Source: Balanoglossus misakiensis (Eukaryota > Hemichordata). Taken from it: DNA of 64,000 bases. The position numbers were made by a program, and so were the translations under genes. This document shows, in pieces, positions 45,539-56,384 of the stretch. The notes beneath the pieces are model-generated. The model saw only the letters and a list, made by a program, of their open reading frames with translations. It was not told the DNA's origin and ran no database searches. Location of the stretch: assembly GCA_040954595.2 (NCBI GenBank), contig CM082581.2:2294001-2358000 (forward strand), written 5' to 3'. Within the stretch, counting starts at the first letter, position 1, and each line of letters begins with the position of its first letter.

Positions 45539-46853
45539 CCATCTTTGGAAACAAGGGGAAATCAGCTGGTTAATTAGATTGTGTTAGACAGGTTGTGATA
45601 ACTAAGTCCTCAAGAAATTATGTGCTGCGGTGGGCTCATGATTGTGTTTTAGCGGGACATTTAGGATACACTAAAACGTTGGGAGTTTTAAGACAGAGGT
45701 ATTTTTGGGAAAGGATGCCCCGGGATGTTGACATGTACGTAAAGACATGCGCACATTGTCACACACGAAAGAGAGCCACACCCCCTACTCATGCTAAGTT
45801 GTTACCTATTCCAGTATCAGGACCCTGGGACCGACTGGGTATGAATATTGTGGGACCCCTCCCTAGAACTTATGATGGCCATAGATACATCTTAGTACTT
45901 ACTCATTACTTTACTAAGTTTCCAGTAGCATATCCATTACGTAATGCACGAGCTGACAGTTGCTAAGATCTTGTTTGATGAAGTAATTGCTACTTATGGA
46001 AGCCCCAGAGTTTTGCTGAGTAATGAGGGATCGAATTTTTTTATCCCAGGTAGTTCACGAAACTTGCAAATATTTCAACATCCAGAGTAAAGTTTCTACC
46101 CCTTATCGTCCACAGACCAATGGCCTTACAGAACGTTTCAATGGTTGCCTAGTCGACATGCTGTCCATGTTTGTTGATAGTAAACAGAAAGATTGGGATC
46201 GGTACCTAAGTTCAGTGCTTTTCGCGTATAGAGTTAGTCCTCAAGAGTCCAGTGGGTTCAGCCCGTATTATGTGTTATAAGGTCGGCATCCCACATTGCC
46301 CATGGATGTTGAATTCCAGCCAGTTGAGGGGAGGACAAGAAATATAGATACACACCTTAAACATTTAGCTGCTAAGAGGGAGATAGCTCATAAAATCGCC
46401 AAAGAGAATATAGGTCGACAGAATATGAAGGACCGTTATGATCAAAATATCCAACGGTCACAAAATCTTAAAGTGGGGGATCCTGTATATTTATACACAC
46501 CTGATGTTAAACCAGGAGTTAATAAGAAATTCGTACATAAGTGGAGAGGTCCTTACATTATTTCTGAGAAGGCGGGTCCTGTTAATTACAAGTTACGTTT
46601 CATCAATAGCACCAGGAATTATCGTAAAGGCATACATGTGAATAGGCTAAAAAGAGCTTATTTGCGCCCCTCAGAGTTTGACTCATCCTCACCAGATACC
46701 AAAAATTATGAAAATGGGACCGAAATATGTCAAAGTCCTAAATCAGACATAAATGAATCAGAGAATGGTTCTGATCAAATTGAGGGATTGGAATTGAGAG
46801 ATTTGTCGTCAAGGACAAATCCCAGTGCTATCGATGAAACTAATAACAATTGA
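45539..46853 (+). pseudogene. Gypsy integrase (copy C)
   Basis: Zinc-binding HHCC domain first (WAHDCVLAGHLGYTKTL, then CAHCHTRKRA), then the DDE-type core and C-terminal domain to SAIDETNNN. Catalytic positions are altered: Asn in GMNIVGPLP and Asn in LLSNEGS, with Glu kept in GLTERFNG. Frame lesions: two bases missing near 45955 relative to copy A, one extra T in the run near 46036, and a TAA at 46277-46279 shared with copy A. An inactive remnant. Confidence 0.85.
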
Positions 46854-46876
46854 AATTGTCAGAACAAAGCTTCTGA

Positions 46877-47077
46877 GCCATTTACGAAATAGAAAATGTG
46901 TTGAAGGGTCGACATAGAAATGGGAAATTACAGTATTTGGTTAAGTGGAAGAATAATTCAACCAAACATAATACGTGGGAGGATGAAGACAATTTGAATG
47001 AAATTGCAAAAGAGTATTTGATGAGAAATCCTGTAAAGATAAAGGGGAAACGGGTTATAGCACATTTGCACATTTAA
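46877..47077 (+). pseudogene. Chromodomain of the Gypsy element
   Basis: A 67-codon frame, in a different phase from the integrase frame ending at 46853, reads IYEIENVLKGRHRNGK, LQYLVKWKN, TKHNTWEDEDNL, then a basic tail. The YLVKWK and TWE blocks with the leading E-I-E are the chromodomain signature. In chromoviruses this domain at the integrase end directs integration to particular chromatin marks. The aromatic cage positions appear largely kept. Confidence 0.7.
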
Positions 47078-47606
47078 ATCTATGGACAGAGAAATATGCG
47101 CGTAACAAAAAAAACACGGAAAATTGAGACACGTGGTTGACTGAAATGAGAGTTTGAACACGACTGAGAGGTATGAGTGTTGGCCAGTCTGTATGAGTGA
47201 GAATACGATTGGCGTGTCCCTTGATTCGTTTAAATGTTACGCAAGTTGTCGAATGACATTTTTTATCCGTTGTTTGCTGAGTTTAGTTATATGTGCTATG
47301 CAACCTGGTTCCCGTGTCACTCTGTTTAAATGTGTTGATGTATTTAAGTTATAAAGAAATTACCAGTGAAGTTTGAAGTTGCAGAGATTTTAACACTGGA
47401 GAAAAATGTTTTGAGTTGAATTTTTCGTTCGTTTGATGACCTAAATAGTTGGCCCAGTTTGTGTAAATAGTCCCTTGTAATGGCTATGTGTTTGTATAAA
47501 GAAACCACAGAGATAACCGATTTAGCAAGTTGTATTTTATTGCATTATCTTCTTAATTAAGAAACTTGTGTCCAATGCGGGACGCATTGCTTTAAAACAA
47601 GGGGAG

Positions 47607-48098
47607 TGTTATGATCTGTACAAAGGTCAAATATGATTTTAAGGGTCAATTATACTTAAAGCTCGGGAATGTCAATGTTTGATAGTATTTTTATTTTATG
47701 TATTTGAAGTAGATAGGGGGAGCTGGTGTTTAATTGACTGCTCTGAGTGTCAATCATCATCGAACTGACTTTATTATATAACGCTCTATGTAATTTGGTA
47801 CGTATATAGTTGAATTGATGCCTTATGAAATTGTAACACATTGTATTTGTGATATTTGACATGATTAACCACGCCTTGAGAAAAGTAATTATAAGAGAAC
47901 TTTGTTTGCAAAGTTGGGGGAGGAGAATAATCTAACGGGAGATGTATGTACCTCAGGCTACTGAGCTCGTTTCCTTCCTCACATACTTAACTGGACATAT
48001 TTGATGTACTGGAGTAATTCTCGACAATAAATGAACGTGAATCAGATACGTGTCTCCGTGGATCACTGTTCTCGTCACAGGCCGTTACCTCATCGCTA
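47607..48098 (+). repeat. 3' LTR of the Gypsy element
   Basis: It is preceded by a purine-rich tract (AAAACAAGGGGAG) and starts TGTTATGATC. It contains AATAAATGAACG near 48026 as a likely polyadenylation signal, and probably ends GCTACA at about 48098, giving TGT...ACA termini. The last third also occurs on the minus strand at 45396. No 5' LTR for this copy is in the window. Confidence 0.7.
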
Positions 48099-48129
48099 CA
48101 ATGTCCCTGATGTATGAACTACAATAATA

Positions 48130-49190
48130 TTCCAGCGGTAGTACGACTCTGAAAAGTATGCACTACTGATCTTACTTGACCTCTCCGCCGCATTCGATTC
48201 CATTGATCACGGGATACTTATTCGTAGACTATCGAACCTTGGCATTACAGTATTAACATGGTTTAACATCTTACATTCAAAATAGATACCAAACTGTAAT
48301 CATCGAAAACACTGCAAGTTCACATTCACCTATCGTATTGGGCCTACGCGGCTCTGTCCTTGGCCCTCTGTTCTTCGCCATTTATATAGCCCCACTTTGT
48401 AAACTGAATCGTCACCACAACCACAATTTCATCAGTACGCCGATGATAAACTACTATACCTTGCTTTTTCTCCGCAAGATCCACCCTCTATCGTCCAATC
48501 TCTGGAGATCTGCATCGAAGGCATGGATGACACTGAATAAACTACAGCTAAACAAAACCGAAGTCGTTGATATTCGCTCATCTTCTTGATCCTATTCCAT
48601 CCTCCAACATGGGCTCTGCATCCATCTCTCTGGTAACAGCAACGTGTAATCTGGGAGCTGTCTTTGATAGTATCCATATTTATAACCAGCCCATCAAGAA
48701 TACATGTATGTCCACGTTTTTTTTATCGTCGACACATCGGATCAATACGAAAGTACCTATCTTCTAAGGATTGAATTCGTGTAGTTCTTTCAACCAAACT
48801 TGAATACTTCAATTCGTTACTGTTTGGTCTTCCTCAATCTGCAGTAAATCTACTTCAGTGATTACAAAACACAGCAGCAAATATCATCACCCGGTCGAAG
48901 AAGTTTGAACACATCACTCTTGCCCTCATCACTCTGGATTAGCTACCAGTTTGTGCCAGGATTGATTACAAGATATTGCTTCTTAAATACAATGCCATTC
49001 ATGGCCTTACCCTGGAGTACATCAATGCCATTCATGGCCTTACCCTGGAGTACATTTCTAACATGGTTAATCGATTTACCCCTTCACACAACTTATAGTG
49101 TCTGTGTTATGCCCTTACACACAACACGCATAATCACTCTTTTGTGGTGCAGTTGAAGTTTGTTGCCGTCTAGAATCTCATATGAGGTAA
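48130..49190 (+). pseudogene. L2-like LINE reverse transcriptase fragment
   Basis: Broken frames preserve [18 protein letters not shown] (first catalytic Asp), GSVLGPLFFAIYIAPL, a YADD-like box near 48436, LNKLQLNKTEV, and the C-terminal ARIDYKILLLKYNAIHGLTLEY motif typical of L2/CR1 LINEs. Many stops and indels. A perfect 30-base tandem duplication (AATGCCATTCATGGCC...) lies at about 48990-49050. Confidence 0.75.
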
Positions 49191-49465
49191 TATGCTTTAA
49201 TATTTTCAAGCAAAAGTGCAGGGTGGCCGTGTAATCCAAATCCAGCCCAGTCGATTTTTTTTCGCCTTTCCGAACTTCAAGTTAGAATCGCTCGGTGATT
49301 ATTTCCCGCCAAATATGCTAATTTTCACCTGAGAGGTCTTATATCCGCAACCAAATACCCTCGCTAGCCGTTTATAACCTCTAAACGATGCCCAAACCAT
49401 ACCATACCATATTACCGTGTTTCATGTATAGTCAACTTTCCAGAAGATTGTTTTGACAGCGGAAG

Positions 49466-49601
49466 ATAATTAGGGGTTATTACACTAAATTTGGTCGATA
49501 ACGCGTCGTATTCGAGTGATGTCCGTATTCTGACTCGTTGCTTTGCACGATATACGGACATCACTCGCGTTATCGACCAAAATTCGTGTAATAACCCCTT
49601 T
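49466..49601. repeat. Palindromic MITE-like hairpin
   Basis: Arms starting AGGGGTTATTACAC (49471) and ending GTGTAATAACCCCT (49600) pair over about 55 bases, including TTTGGTCGATAACGCG and GAGTGATGTCCGTAT. Confidence 0.65.
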
Positions 49602-50490
49602 ATCATACATGCCTACCTATAAAACAATACAATTTGCGAAAATGCGTCGAGAAAAACAATTTCACGGCCACAAATTTGAACCGGGCGCCCTTGGATCACG
49701 GCAGGCACCCATAGCCAAGTGAGACAGGGCGATGCGATCAGGTGATCAACGTGTAGGCCGTAGTATTATTCTCAGGGGGCTGGCAGCTTTCATTACGATG
49801 GGCACATCTGCATTCTAAATACAATTGCCTACGTTCTCTTTCAAAATATCATGTTAACGATTATTTCGCATTGAGAATTCCGAAGAAGTAAATGTGATAC
49901 ATTCAACATGACAAAAAACTCCAGCTTTGAAAACTTTATTACAGCTTCTAATAACCCAATTTTACAACATCCCTCTCCACTAAAGTCCTATGCCCCGTAC
50001 GTCGCTCGCGCGCGCAGCGAACTATCACGCCGATCACCTAGTCAACGCTGTGTGATGATTTCAGCGCATTCTCCTAAATAGTTCAAGACGGGGTATATCA
50101 CTGAGTGAAATACCTACCGTATAATACAGTCGCATCGATGACCCATATTAGGAGATGCTTATTAGCATAAAAATTAACATATCGTTAATATGTAGAACGC
50201 GATCTGACAAATGACTTCTTTGGAAATACGTCTTTTCCCGCTCTTTGGTATGAAAATTACGACCTTTTTATTCAAATGTAATTTTGGGGTGAAATACGCT
50301 GGGGATATCCCGTCAATTAAAAACACGAAAGTACGAGTCAAACTTGCTTCCGGGTCAATAAGAAAACATTTCACCAGTGCTTTTTAAAAATAATAAATTT
50401 TGATTTCGGCGCATACACTATTTTTGACGACAGCGACACAACAAGCCCCGCACAACCGAAAAAGCAGGCGAGCGAACACCATCACCAGGT
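49602..50490. other. No supported gene
   Basis: No gene or repeat was recognised. Confidence 0.3.
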
Positions 50491-50494
50491 CATC

Positions 50495-50670
50495 GTGTCA
50501 CAATACTATACTCTTCAGAGAATGCCTTCACTCATCGTACACCAAGTACTGGCAGTGGCGATGCACCACTATAAAGGTGCACTTACTGTCGGTGCTGGGT
50601 ATCGCCTTCTGCGGGAGAAATCCAACCCATACGATCAGAACGCCGTCAAACCTCAAATGACATTTGGCTT
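50495..50670 (+). pseudogene. Possible HIRAN-like domain fragment
   Basis: The frame reads MHHYKGALTVGAGYRLL, REKSNPYDQNAV. The REx-NPYDxNAV core with a preceding glycine-containing strand is the main signature of the HIRAN domain, a DNA-end-binding module of SWI2/SNF2 enzymes that also occurs alone and in transposon proteins. After NAV the expected continuation fails, and no splice-linked neighbours were found. It is a candidate exon or remnant only. Confidence 0.4.
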
Positions 50671-51022
50671 ATGCTCTTGGACAAAGTTTCATGTACTTCG
50701 TCATGATGAGTCAGGAGTTTTTAAACCGTTATTTTCGATCAAGGTAGGGAATAATTGGTATTTGTGTATGGATTAATTATTGATCTAGAAGCATCGGGGG
50801 AATCGGCCAGATAACCTGACAGTAAAACGGTGAAATGAAATGAAAATTCTGCAACTTGAACCGCCGGTGATGTTTACGTCGAAGCGCTTTATATTGTGGT
50901 AGGTTTACAAATTATATCCCGGACATCTGTCATATACACATGGTGTTATTTATGTTATACAGTTTCTTCAGTCACCGAGTATAGTTAATTTGTCTTAACT
51001 CATATTTCAGTGTTTCATTTAG

Positions 51023-51155
51023 GATGGCATCAACAGGGGGGATACGTCCCCATTGCCAGAATATTTAGGGGGGTTTCCACTCTCCAAGGCAGACTGTAAT
51101 ATCTCCAACATGTACACAGCATCATTTTAAGGGGCATTGCCCCCCCCCCCCCCCC
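51023..51155 (+). repeat. Dispersed repeat related to 6480-6625
   Basis: It shares CCAGAATATTTAGGG, TTTCCACTCT, CAACATGTA and CATCATTTTAAGGGGC in the same order as the minus strand at 6480-6625. It is followed by a poly-C run. Confidence 0.5.
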
Positions 51156-52435
51156 CATGACAAGTTCCTAAGGGGTGCTATCATGTCAACAAGGGGGTGA
51201 ATCCCCCCTCCCCCTAGATGAAACACTGATGTTTCTACTGCCAAGAAATTAAAATTACATTGCATGATGTTGCCACTTTCGTAATTTGTTTTATTGAAAT
51301 GACTGTATTTTTGAAAAAAATTAATTGTATAAATGCATAATTTTGTAAACTTCCAATTGTCAAAAAGCTAAAATAAAAATGGCATGAAATTGAAATAAAT
51401 GACTCCTCACAACTGACCACTATTTGAGATTATCAAATTTTTATTACAAAGAACTAAAAAATTCATATAAAATTACATTCAATTCATGATTATTATAACA
51501 ATGCACAAAACTCTCTCTCAACTTTATCAACCCCGAACCCACACAATCCAACCCCATACCCATTAACAAATCAACTCCCATAATTTATAAATAATGATAA
51601 AAGAAAATAACACTGGAATCCAATTTGGCGAAAGAAATGATTGCTGTATTTAAATAATATATGAAACCAAGTTTATTATAAAAAAAAATTAAATGACACT
51701 CAATATTTTGCCAACAAATAAAAATTAATCGTAAAAGAATAAATAAACCTAAAAGATAATAAAAATGTAATTAAAGCATAAAATAAAAGTAAAACATTGC
51801 ACCTGAAGTGTTAGTTGAATAGGTTTCTAAATAGGAAAAAAAAATGTGTCATGATTTTAAACAAATGAAATTCGGAAATGATCATAATTTGAATTTTTAT
51901 CACATGATTGACTGGAATAATGTTTCAATGTTGGGTTATAATATAAAACGTAATTCATTTGTTTCATTCCTATTTAGAAACCTTCAAATAATTTTTCAAT
52001 AAAAATATAATTAAAAAAATATATAAATTCTGTTGATTAGAATATAGAAAATCAATAATCTCCTCAGCTGGTCAGCAAGTACAGTGGCAGTAGTTTTCAG
52101 TGACAGCTGCTCCTCAAGAGGACTAAACATAATTGAAAAAAAGATACACACAAAAACGAGATTAAATCATGGAAAGTAAAAAAAAAGAATAGAGATACAT
52201 GGTAAACTAATAGATAAACTGTGAAATATGACCAAAAAAAGATTTTTTTTTATAAATCAATAAAATCTGTAGCCACTGTAATTCAATTGTGTACTGTGCA
52301 GTGTATTTCTGTTTTGCCAATACTGTGTTTTGTGCACAGTTAATATGATAGACAAGGGGAATGGGTGTTTGAATTTGAAATACACTAATAATTTTACTGT
52401 TGCATTTCAAATTCAAACACTTCTGTAATAGCCCC
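51156..52435. other. No supported gene
   Basis: Very AT-rich. An inverted repeat (TGTTTGAATTTGAAAT at about 52367 with ATTTCAAATTCAAACA at about 52405) is the only structure seen. Confidence 0.35.
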
Positions 52436-52618
52436 TTATAAATCATGCACACTGTGCAGTAATTCCAGGAGCTTGGATTTGTTTGTTGCCCGTCGTAGTT
52501 GTGTATGCAGTGATGTTCTGTATGTTAACGGTAGTGTCTGAATTATGTCGTTGCATTCGTGTCGAAGTGTGGCATTTGTTTTTTTTGTCTTCTCTTTCAA
52601 TTTCTGCTCTTTCTTTTT
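52436..52618 (-). pseudogene. Terminal exon of the transposon-interrupted gene
   Basis: The acceptor TTGTTACAG is followed by a lysine/glutamate-rich stretch (KKEQKLKEKTKKTNATLRHE), then CNDIIQTLPLTYRTSLHTQL and KLLELLHSVHDL to TAA. It continues in phase 0 from the donor CTG-GTAAGT at 52680 across a 62-bp intron, giving confidence that this is the last exon of the same gene. No family assigned. Confidence 0.6.
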
Positions 52619-52680
52619 CTGTAACAAGTAGTATTTTTTTTGCCAGTGCCTGGAGACTTACCTTGGCAGATGATACTTAC

Positions 52681-53533
52681 CAGGGAACGTCTTTTTTCTT
52701 CGGCATTGATGTTATAATTGCCAATGTGTCTATCCATAGCATCTCCTGAGATGGTAATAGGAGACCGACCATCCTGATACTTGACATAAGATGTCTGTCT
52801 CAGTCGTCCCCTGAAACCCGTCAAGTCGTTAGAGTAGCCTGGGCGGCTACGTTCCAACGACTCGGGGTTTACAAGGCTAACGACTGAGAAGACTATCTTT
52901 CTCAGACTGGCCAGGGCATCATGCCTGCTACAGATGACAACCCACTTACCTGAATCGGGCACTGGAGGAGCTCAGGCCTTGTTGTTTTAGTCGTACTCCT
53001 CCAGGACGGCGTCCGCACCTTGATGGGCATCAGGCCTACCAGATCGTGAAATGGCCTCGTACTTCTCCAGAGTTTGGAGAAGTATTGGTGGATACCGGGC
53101 ACGGTCGGTCTCGTCATAGACATCAATCATTTGGTAAGTGGGGTGATTCCGACCGTACCACAGGGTGCGAAGGAGATGTCGTCAAGCCCGTAGGTAAGTG
53201 GGTGAATTGAAGCTCGTGCCCTGTCGAAAGAGGAAAATTCCTTGTAAATGTTGTAGAAGAATATTGTAAATGAAATTCATGTGAGAGTCTGTCACTGCTG
53301 CTGCATTCAACCAGCCAAAAAACAAACTGGTGGATGCATCAGCAGTGGGATTACTCACATCATGCACATGAAATTCCTGTAGCAATTCGCTCCACAGACA
53401 ATCTCTGAATTTGCAAAGAAGGTCAAATGAAATGTGATGATCAGAACACTTCTTCACACATTCTAGAGATCTGCCTCAGGAGAATCCCTGAGATATAGCA
53501 AAGTCCCTGTAAATCCCAATACATAGAAACAAA
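52681..53533 (-). pseudogene. Exon of an unknown gene, left of the transposon
   Basis: A single reading frame covers the whole stretch on the minus strand and is broken only by four stops (TGA 53476-53478, TGA 53182-53184, TAA 52987-52989, TGA 52972-52974). Readable blocks include ISFDLLCKFRDCLWSELLQ, FFGWLNAAAVTDSHMNFIYN, GRNHPTYQMIDVYDETDRAR, ISRSGRPDAHQGADAVLEEY, and KYQDGRSPITISGDAMDRH. It looks like one conserved protein, possibly of a multi-copy uncharacterised family such as DUF6589 (a guess, not verified). Across the transposon it joins in frame with 58640-58985. Confidence 0.65.
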
Positions 53534-53535
53534 TA

Positions 53536-53830
53536 CACGGGTTTCAGAAGTCTAGCGCCCTCTTGTGGCTATCATGAATTTGACCTCAAAGCGAGGCCAC
53601 TGGGTGTACGCCCCTGATGAGTTGATGACAGCTCATTAACACAGGCTCAGCGGTTTGTTGACGGAAGTGGCGACGCCGATAAAACTTTTCAAGGTAAGAA
53701 TTTCTCGAATTCGCAGCTGTATTTTTGTTTTCAGTCATATTTTAAGCACCTTCTTGTTTAGCTTCTGAGATATTATAGCAAAAAAAGTGTGAATTTTTGC
53801 GATCATAAATTTTTTTTTTGGAGCGACCGA
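53536..53830 (+). repeat. Left terminal inverted repeat
   Basis: About 295 bp pairing with 58334-58637. A second pairing block follows after a gap: ATCGATCGACTCAGCG at 53884-53899 with its complement near 58272-58288. Confidence 0.9.
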
Positions 53831-54125
53831 TATAGCGCACGGTTAGCTGGAAAGCCGGCATTCTGGTCAAAGGCACGTATCGATCGATCGACTCAGCGAA
53901 AAAAAATCAAAGTTTACTTTCAGTTTTTGTTACCTTAATTATGATCGAGCCCATAGCCGAACTGCTAAGGGGTGTTATTCACCGAAACTTTATGAATGAG
54001 AGCTTTTAAAAGTTTTAGTTTTATTGCAGACCTTCTGCAGCCTATATTCCTCTTGCATTTGTATTCATGTTCAATGCTTCACAGAGTAAAAAAAATGTAA
54101 TTGACATGCTGGATTTTTACACAGA

Positions 54126-54292
54126 ATGGATGTCACCGTCAGTAATGTATCTCTCAGCGAAGATGATATCCCAGGAGCCAGCTTTGATGGTATTGATCCA
54201 GCAACGCTGAAAAAGGACAGGCTCCAATTTTGGTTAAGATGTAGGGGTGACACCCTGAAGAACTTAAAAACAAAGGCACAGTTGTTGACAAG
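54126..54292 (+). CDS. Exon 1 of the transposon's SWIM/YqaJ protein
   Basis: The ATG at 54126 opens an acidic N-terminus (MDVTVSNVSLSEDDIPGASF), then LKKDRLQFWLRCRGDTLKNLK, a pattern resembling a short SAP-like helix pair that precedes such nucleases. The frame runs on to a TAA at 54309-54311, but the following exon fits only if this one ends at ACAAG (54292), giving a GC-AG intron with the strong donor AG-GCAAGT and acceptor TTCTGTAG at 54447 (155 bp). Confidence 0.65.
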
Positions 54293-54447
54293 GCAAGTAG
54301 GGGCTGGGTAAATTGTTTTTACGTGTTCCATTTGGTTTTGTTGATCAAACAATATAATAATAAATTATGGTCAAATAAATGAAAATGCATGTATTGCAAA
54401 TAATACTATTAAAATAACAATATTGAAACATTTGTTTTTTTCTGTAG

Positions 54448-55249
54448 AATAAAGGTGTACATGGAAAATGGAACTGATGCAAAAATTGTTGATCCAGATC
54501 CAAACAAAAGCTATACTAAGATGAAGATACAGAAAATGAAGGCACTATCATCAGGCCAAACTCCAGCAAATGTCATGTCAGCTCCTGTAGCACCTGTTGG
54601 ACTGTCCACTTCTTACCCAAAAGATGGGTGGGGCACGTCGTTGCTAGGATTGCCTTTGTTCACTAGAGCACATATAAATATCCATCTCTCAAAAACAGGG
54701 AAGCAAGTAAAAGGGGATGCTGAGGATAATCACCCAACTAATCAGCAACGGGGAAAAGTGTTCTTTGAAGAAAAATATATCCATGATGTTATGACAAATA
54801 AAGACACAAAATACTTTTATTTTACAGCAAGGTGTAACCATAGCTACAAAAAACATGCAGAGCCACATAGACTGAAACTAAAGCTTGATCTTCTGGATGG
54901 TAATGTTGTACATGCTAACTGTACCTGTAAAGCCGGACTTGTAGGCTACTGTAATCATACCCTTGCATTATTATTTCTGATTTCACAATGCTCTTTATTT
55001 GATTTAGAGGATGTTCAAGAGTTTGTAAATATTCACTCAAACATTACTTCTCCAACCTCTAGATTACAAGTGTGGCACCATAGAAACAGAGGTTTGGGGG
55101 TTTTGCCAGAACCTGTTACAAGTTTGGCCATTCGCAAAGTTAAAGTTGATAGTGGTGAGTCAAAATATGCTGTGACTTCAGCATTGTATGATGCCAGAAG
55201 AAATCCAAATCATGACAACAGTGCTGAAAAAAGTTCAGAGAAAGTCTGA
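54448..55249 (+). CDS. SWIM zinc-finger part of the transposon nuclease
   Basis: About 266 codons starting at the acceptor. A SWIM zinc finger (CxC-x7-CxH) is seen as NCTCKAGLVGYCNH, at residues 156-168 counting from the GTG at 54455. SWIM fingers bind DNA or protein and often accompany YqaJ nucleases in mobile elements. The frame stops with TGA at 55247-55249, a few codons after a run of six A (55227-55232); the nuclease continues in another frame, so a single-base indel in that run separates the two halves of one protein. Confidence 0.75.
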
Positions 55250-56223
55250 ACCAAAAAAATCCACTGTTTGGGTTTGCGCAGTGCCAGGTCATGCCTGATG
55301 TATCATTAGTTGATACCAAATTTGGTAAAGTGCCAAATGGCTCAATTTTAAGCTATCAAACACGACACACAGAGTGTAGTTATTCTGTCTTTTGTGACAT
55401 ATCATCAGTACCAAGACTGCCATCTTATAATTTGTTAATAGATTTAAATTCTTTTCCTAATTTACCATACAAAGAAACCCCTATATATGACATTAAAATT
55501 AACAATGAACAGGAACATGCATGGTTTCAATCAATCAAATGTAACAAAGACAGAGCAAATATGATTGAAGCAGAGACAAGAAAGCAGTCTGTCAGTGATA
55601 AGTGGTTTCTGTATAGAAAACCAAGGCTGACTGCATCAAATTTTCACGATGTATGTATAACAAAAAGAAATCACGATGCCCTGTGTAATAGCTTATTTAA
55701 TTCTGAAAGTTTTACAAGCAGATATACTGATCATGGCAAAAAATATGAAAGTGAGGGGTTGATAAAATATGCCAAATACATGAATGACACAGATAATTAT
55801 GTATCTCTACACAAATGTGGTCTAGTTATAAACCCCTCGTATTGTTTTCTTGGTGGTACACCGGATTCGAAAGTGGTCGATAGAAAATCATCTGAGCCAT
55901 ATGGTATTGTAGAAGTTAAATGCCCAGAAACAAAGAAAAATGTCACTCCGTTGGATGCATGCCTTGATCCAACATTTTATTGTTATGATGACAATGGGCA
56001 ACCAAGGTTGAAAGTTTATCACAGATATTATCAGCAAATTCAGGGACAAATGGCAGTGTGTGGGCTGACTTGGTGCGATTTTGTTATATATACATTTAAA
56101 GGGCTCAGCATTGAGAGAATCATATTTGACAGTGTATATTGGCAAGAAATGTTGACAAAACTGGATGTTTTTTTTACCGAACATTACATGCCATTTATCG
56201 TGACGAGAGAACAAAGTGCTTAA
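55228..56223 (+). CDS. YqaJ-type exonuclease part of the transposon protein
   Basis: The frame is open from just after a TGA at 55225-55227, with the first ATG at 55291. Counting from that ATG, the PD-(D/E)XK nuclease residues are all visible: E in DHGKKYESEG (about 153-155), D192 in GGTPDSKVVD, E208 and K210 in GIVEVKCPE, and the helical Q motif YYQQIQGQMA (about 246-253). This is the lambda-exonuclease/YqaJ fold, which resects or trims DNA ends. In transposons its role is not established; processing of excision breaks is a reasonable inference. There is no separate start signal of quality, so it is read as the C-terminal half of the SWIM protein. Confidence 0.8.
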   Translation, partial: KKFRESLNQKNPLFGFAQCQVMPDVSLVDTKFGKVPNGSILSYQTRHTECSYSVFCDISSVPRLPSYNLLIDLNSFPNLPYKETPIYDIKINNEQEHAWFQSIKCNKDRANMIEAETRKQSVSDKWFLYRKPRLTASNFHDVCITKRNHDALCNSLFNSESFTSRYTDHGKKYESEGLIKYAKYMNDTDNYVSLHKCGLVINPSYCFLGGTPDSKVVDRKSSEPYGIVEVKCPETKKNVTPLDACLDPTFYCYDDNGQPRLKVYHRYYQQIQGQMAVCGLTWCDFVIYTFKGLSIERIIFDSVYWQEMLTKLDVFFTEHYMPFIVTREQSA

Positions 56224-56301
56224 CCATATTTTTATTGAATGTAGTTGATAAATGTAGTTGATGTTTTAAAAGATGTAAAATGCGTGCATGGTTGAAATGC
56301 A

Positions 56302-56307
56302 AATAAA
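56302..56307 (+). terminator. Polyadenylation signal of the nuclease gene
   Basis: AATAAA about 80 bases after the stop at 56221-56223, in the short gap between the two convergent genes. Confidence 0.6.
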
Positions 56308-56330
56308 AGACATATTCATCAATTTAATAT

Positions 56331-56341
56331 TTTATTTTATT
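56331..56341 (-). terminator. Polyadenylation signals of the transposase gene
   Basis: Two overlapping AATAAA motifs on the minus strand, about 45 bases after the transposase stop. Confidence 0.6.
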
Positions 56342-56384
56342 ATTCACATTACAGCTGTGCCACATCAAAGAACAGACAAAATCC

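Noticed and set aside
51130-51160. Poly-C runs (also near 37030 and 63395) as functional G-quadruplex motifs
   Set aside because: Plain homopolymers; length is unreliable in assemblies and no adjacent promoter was seen.
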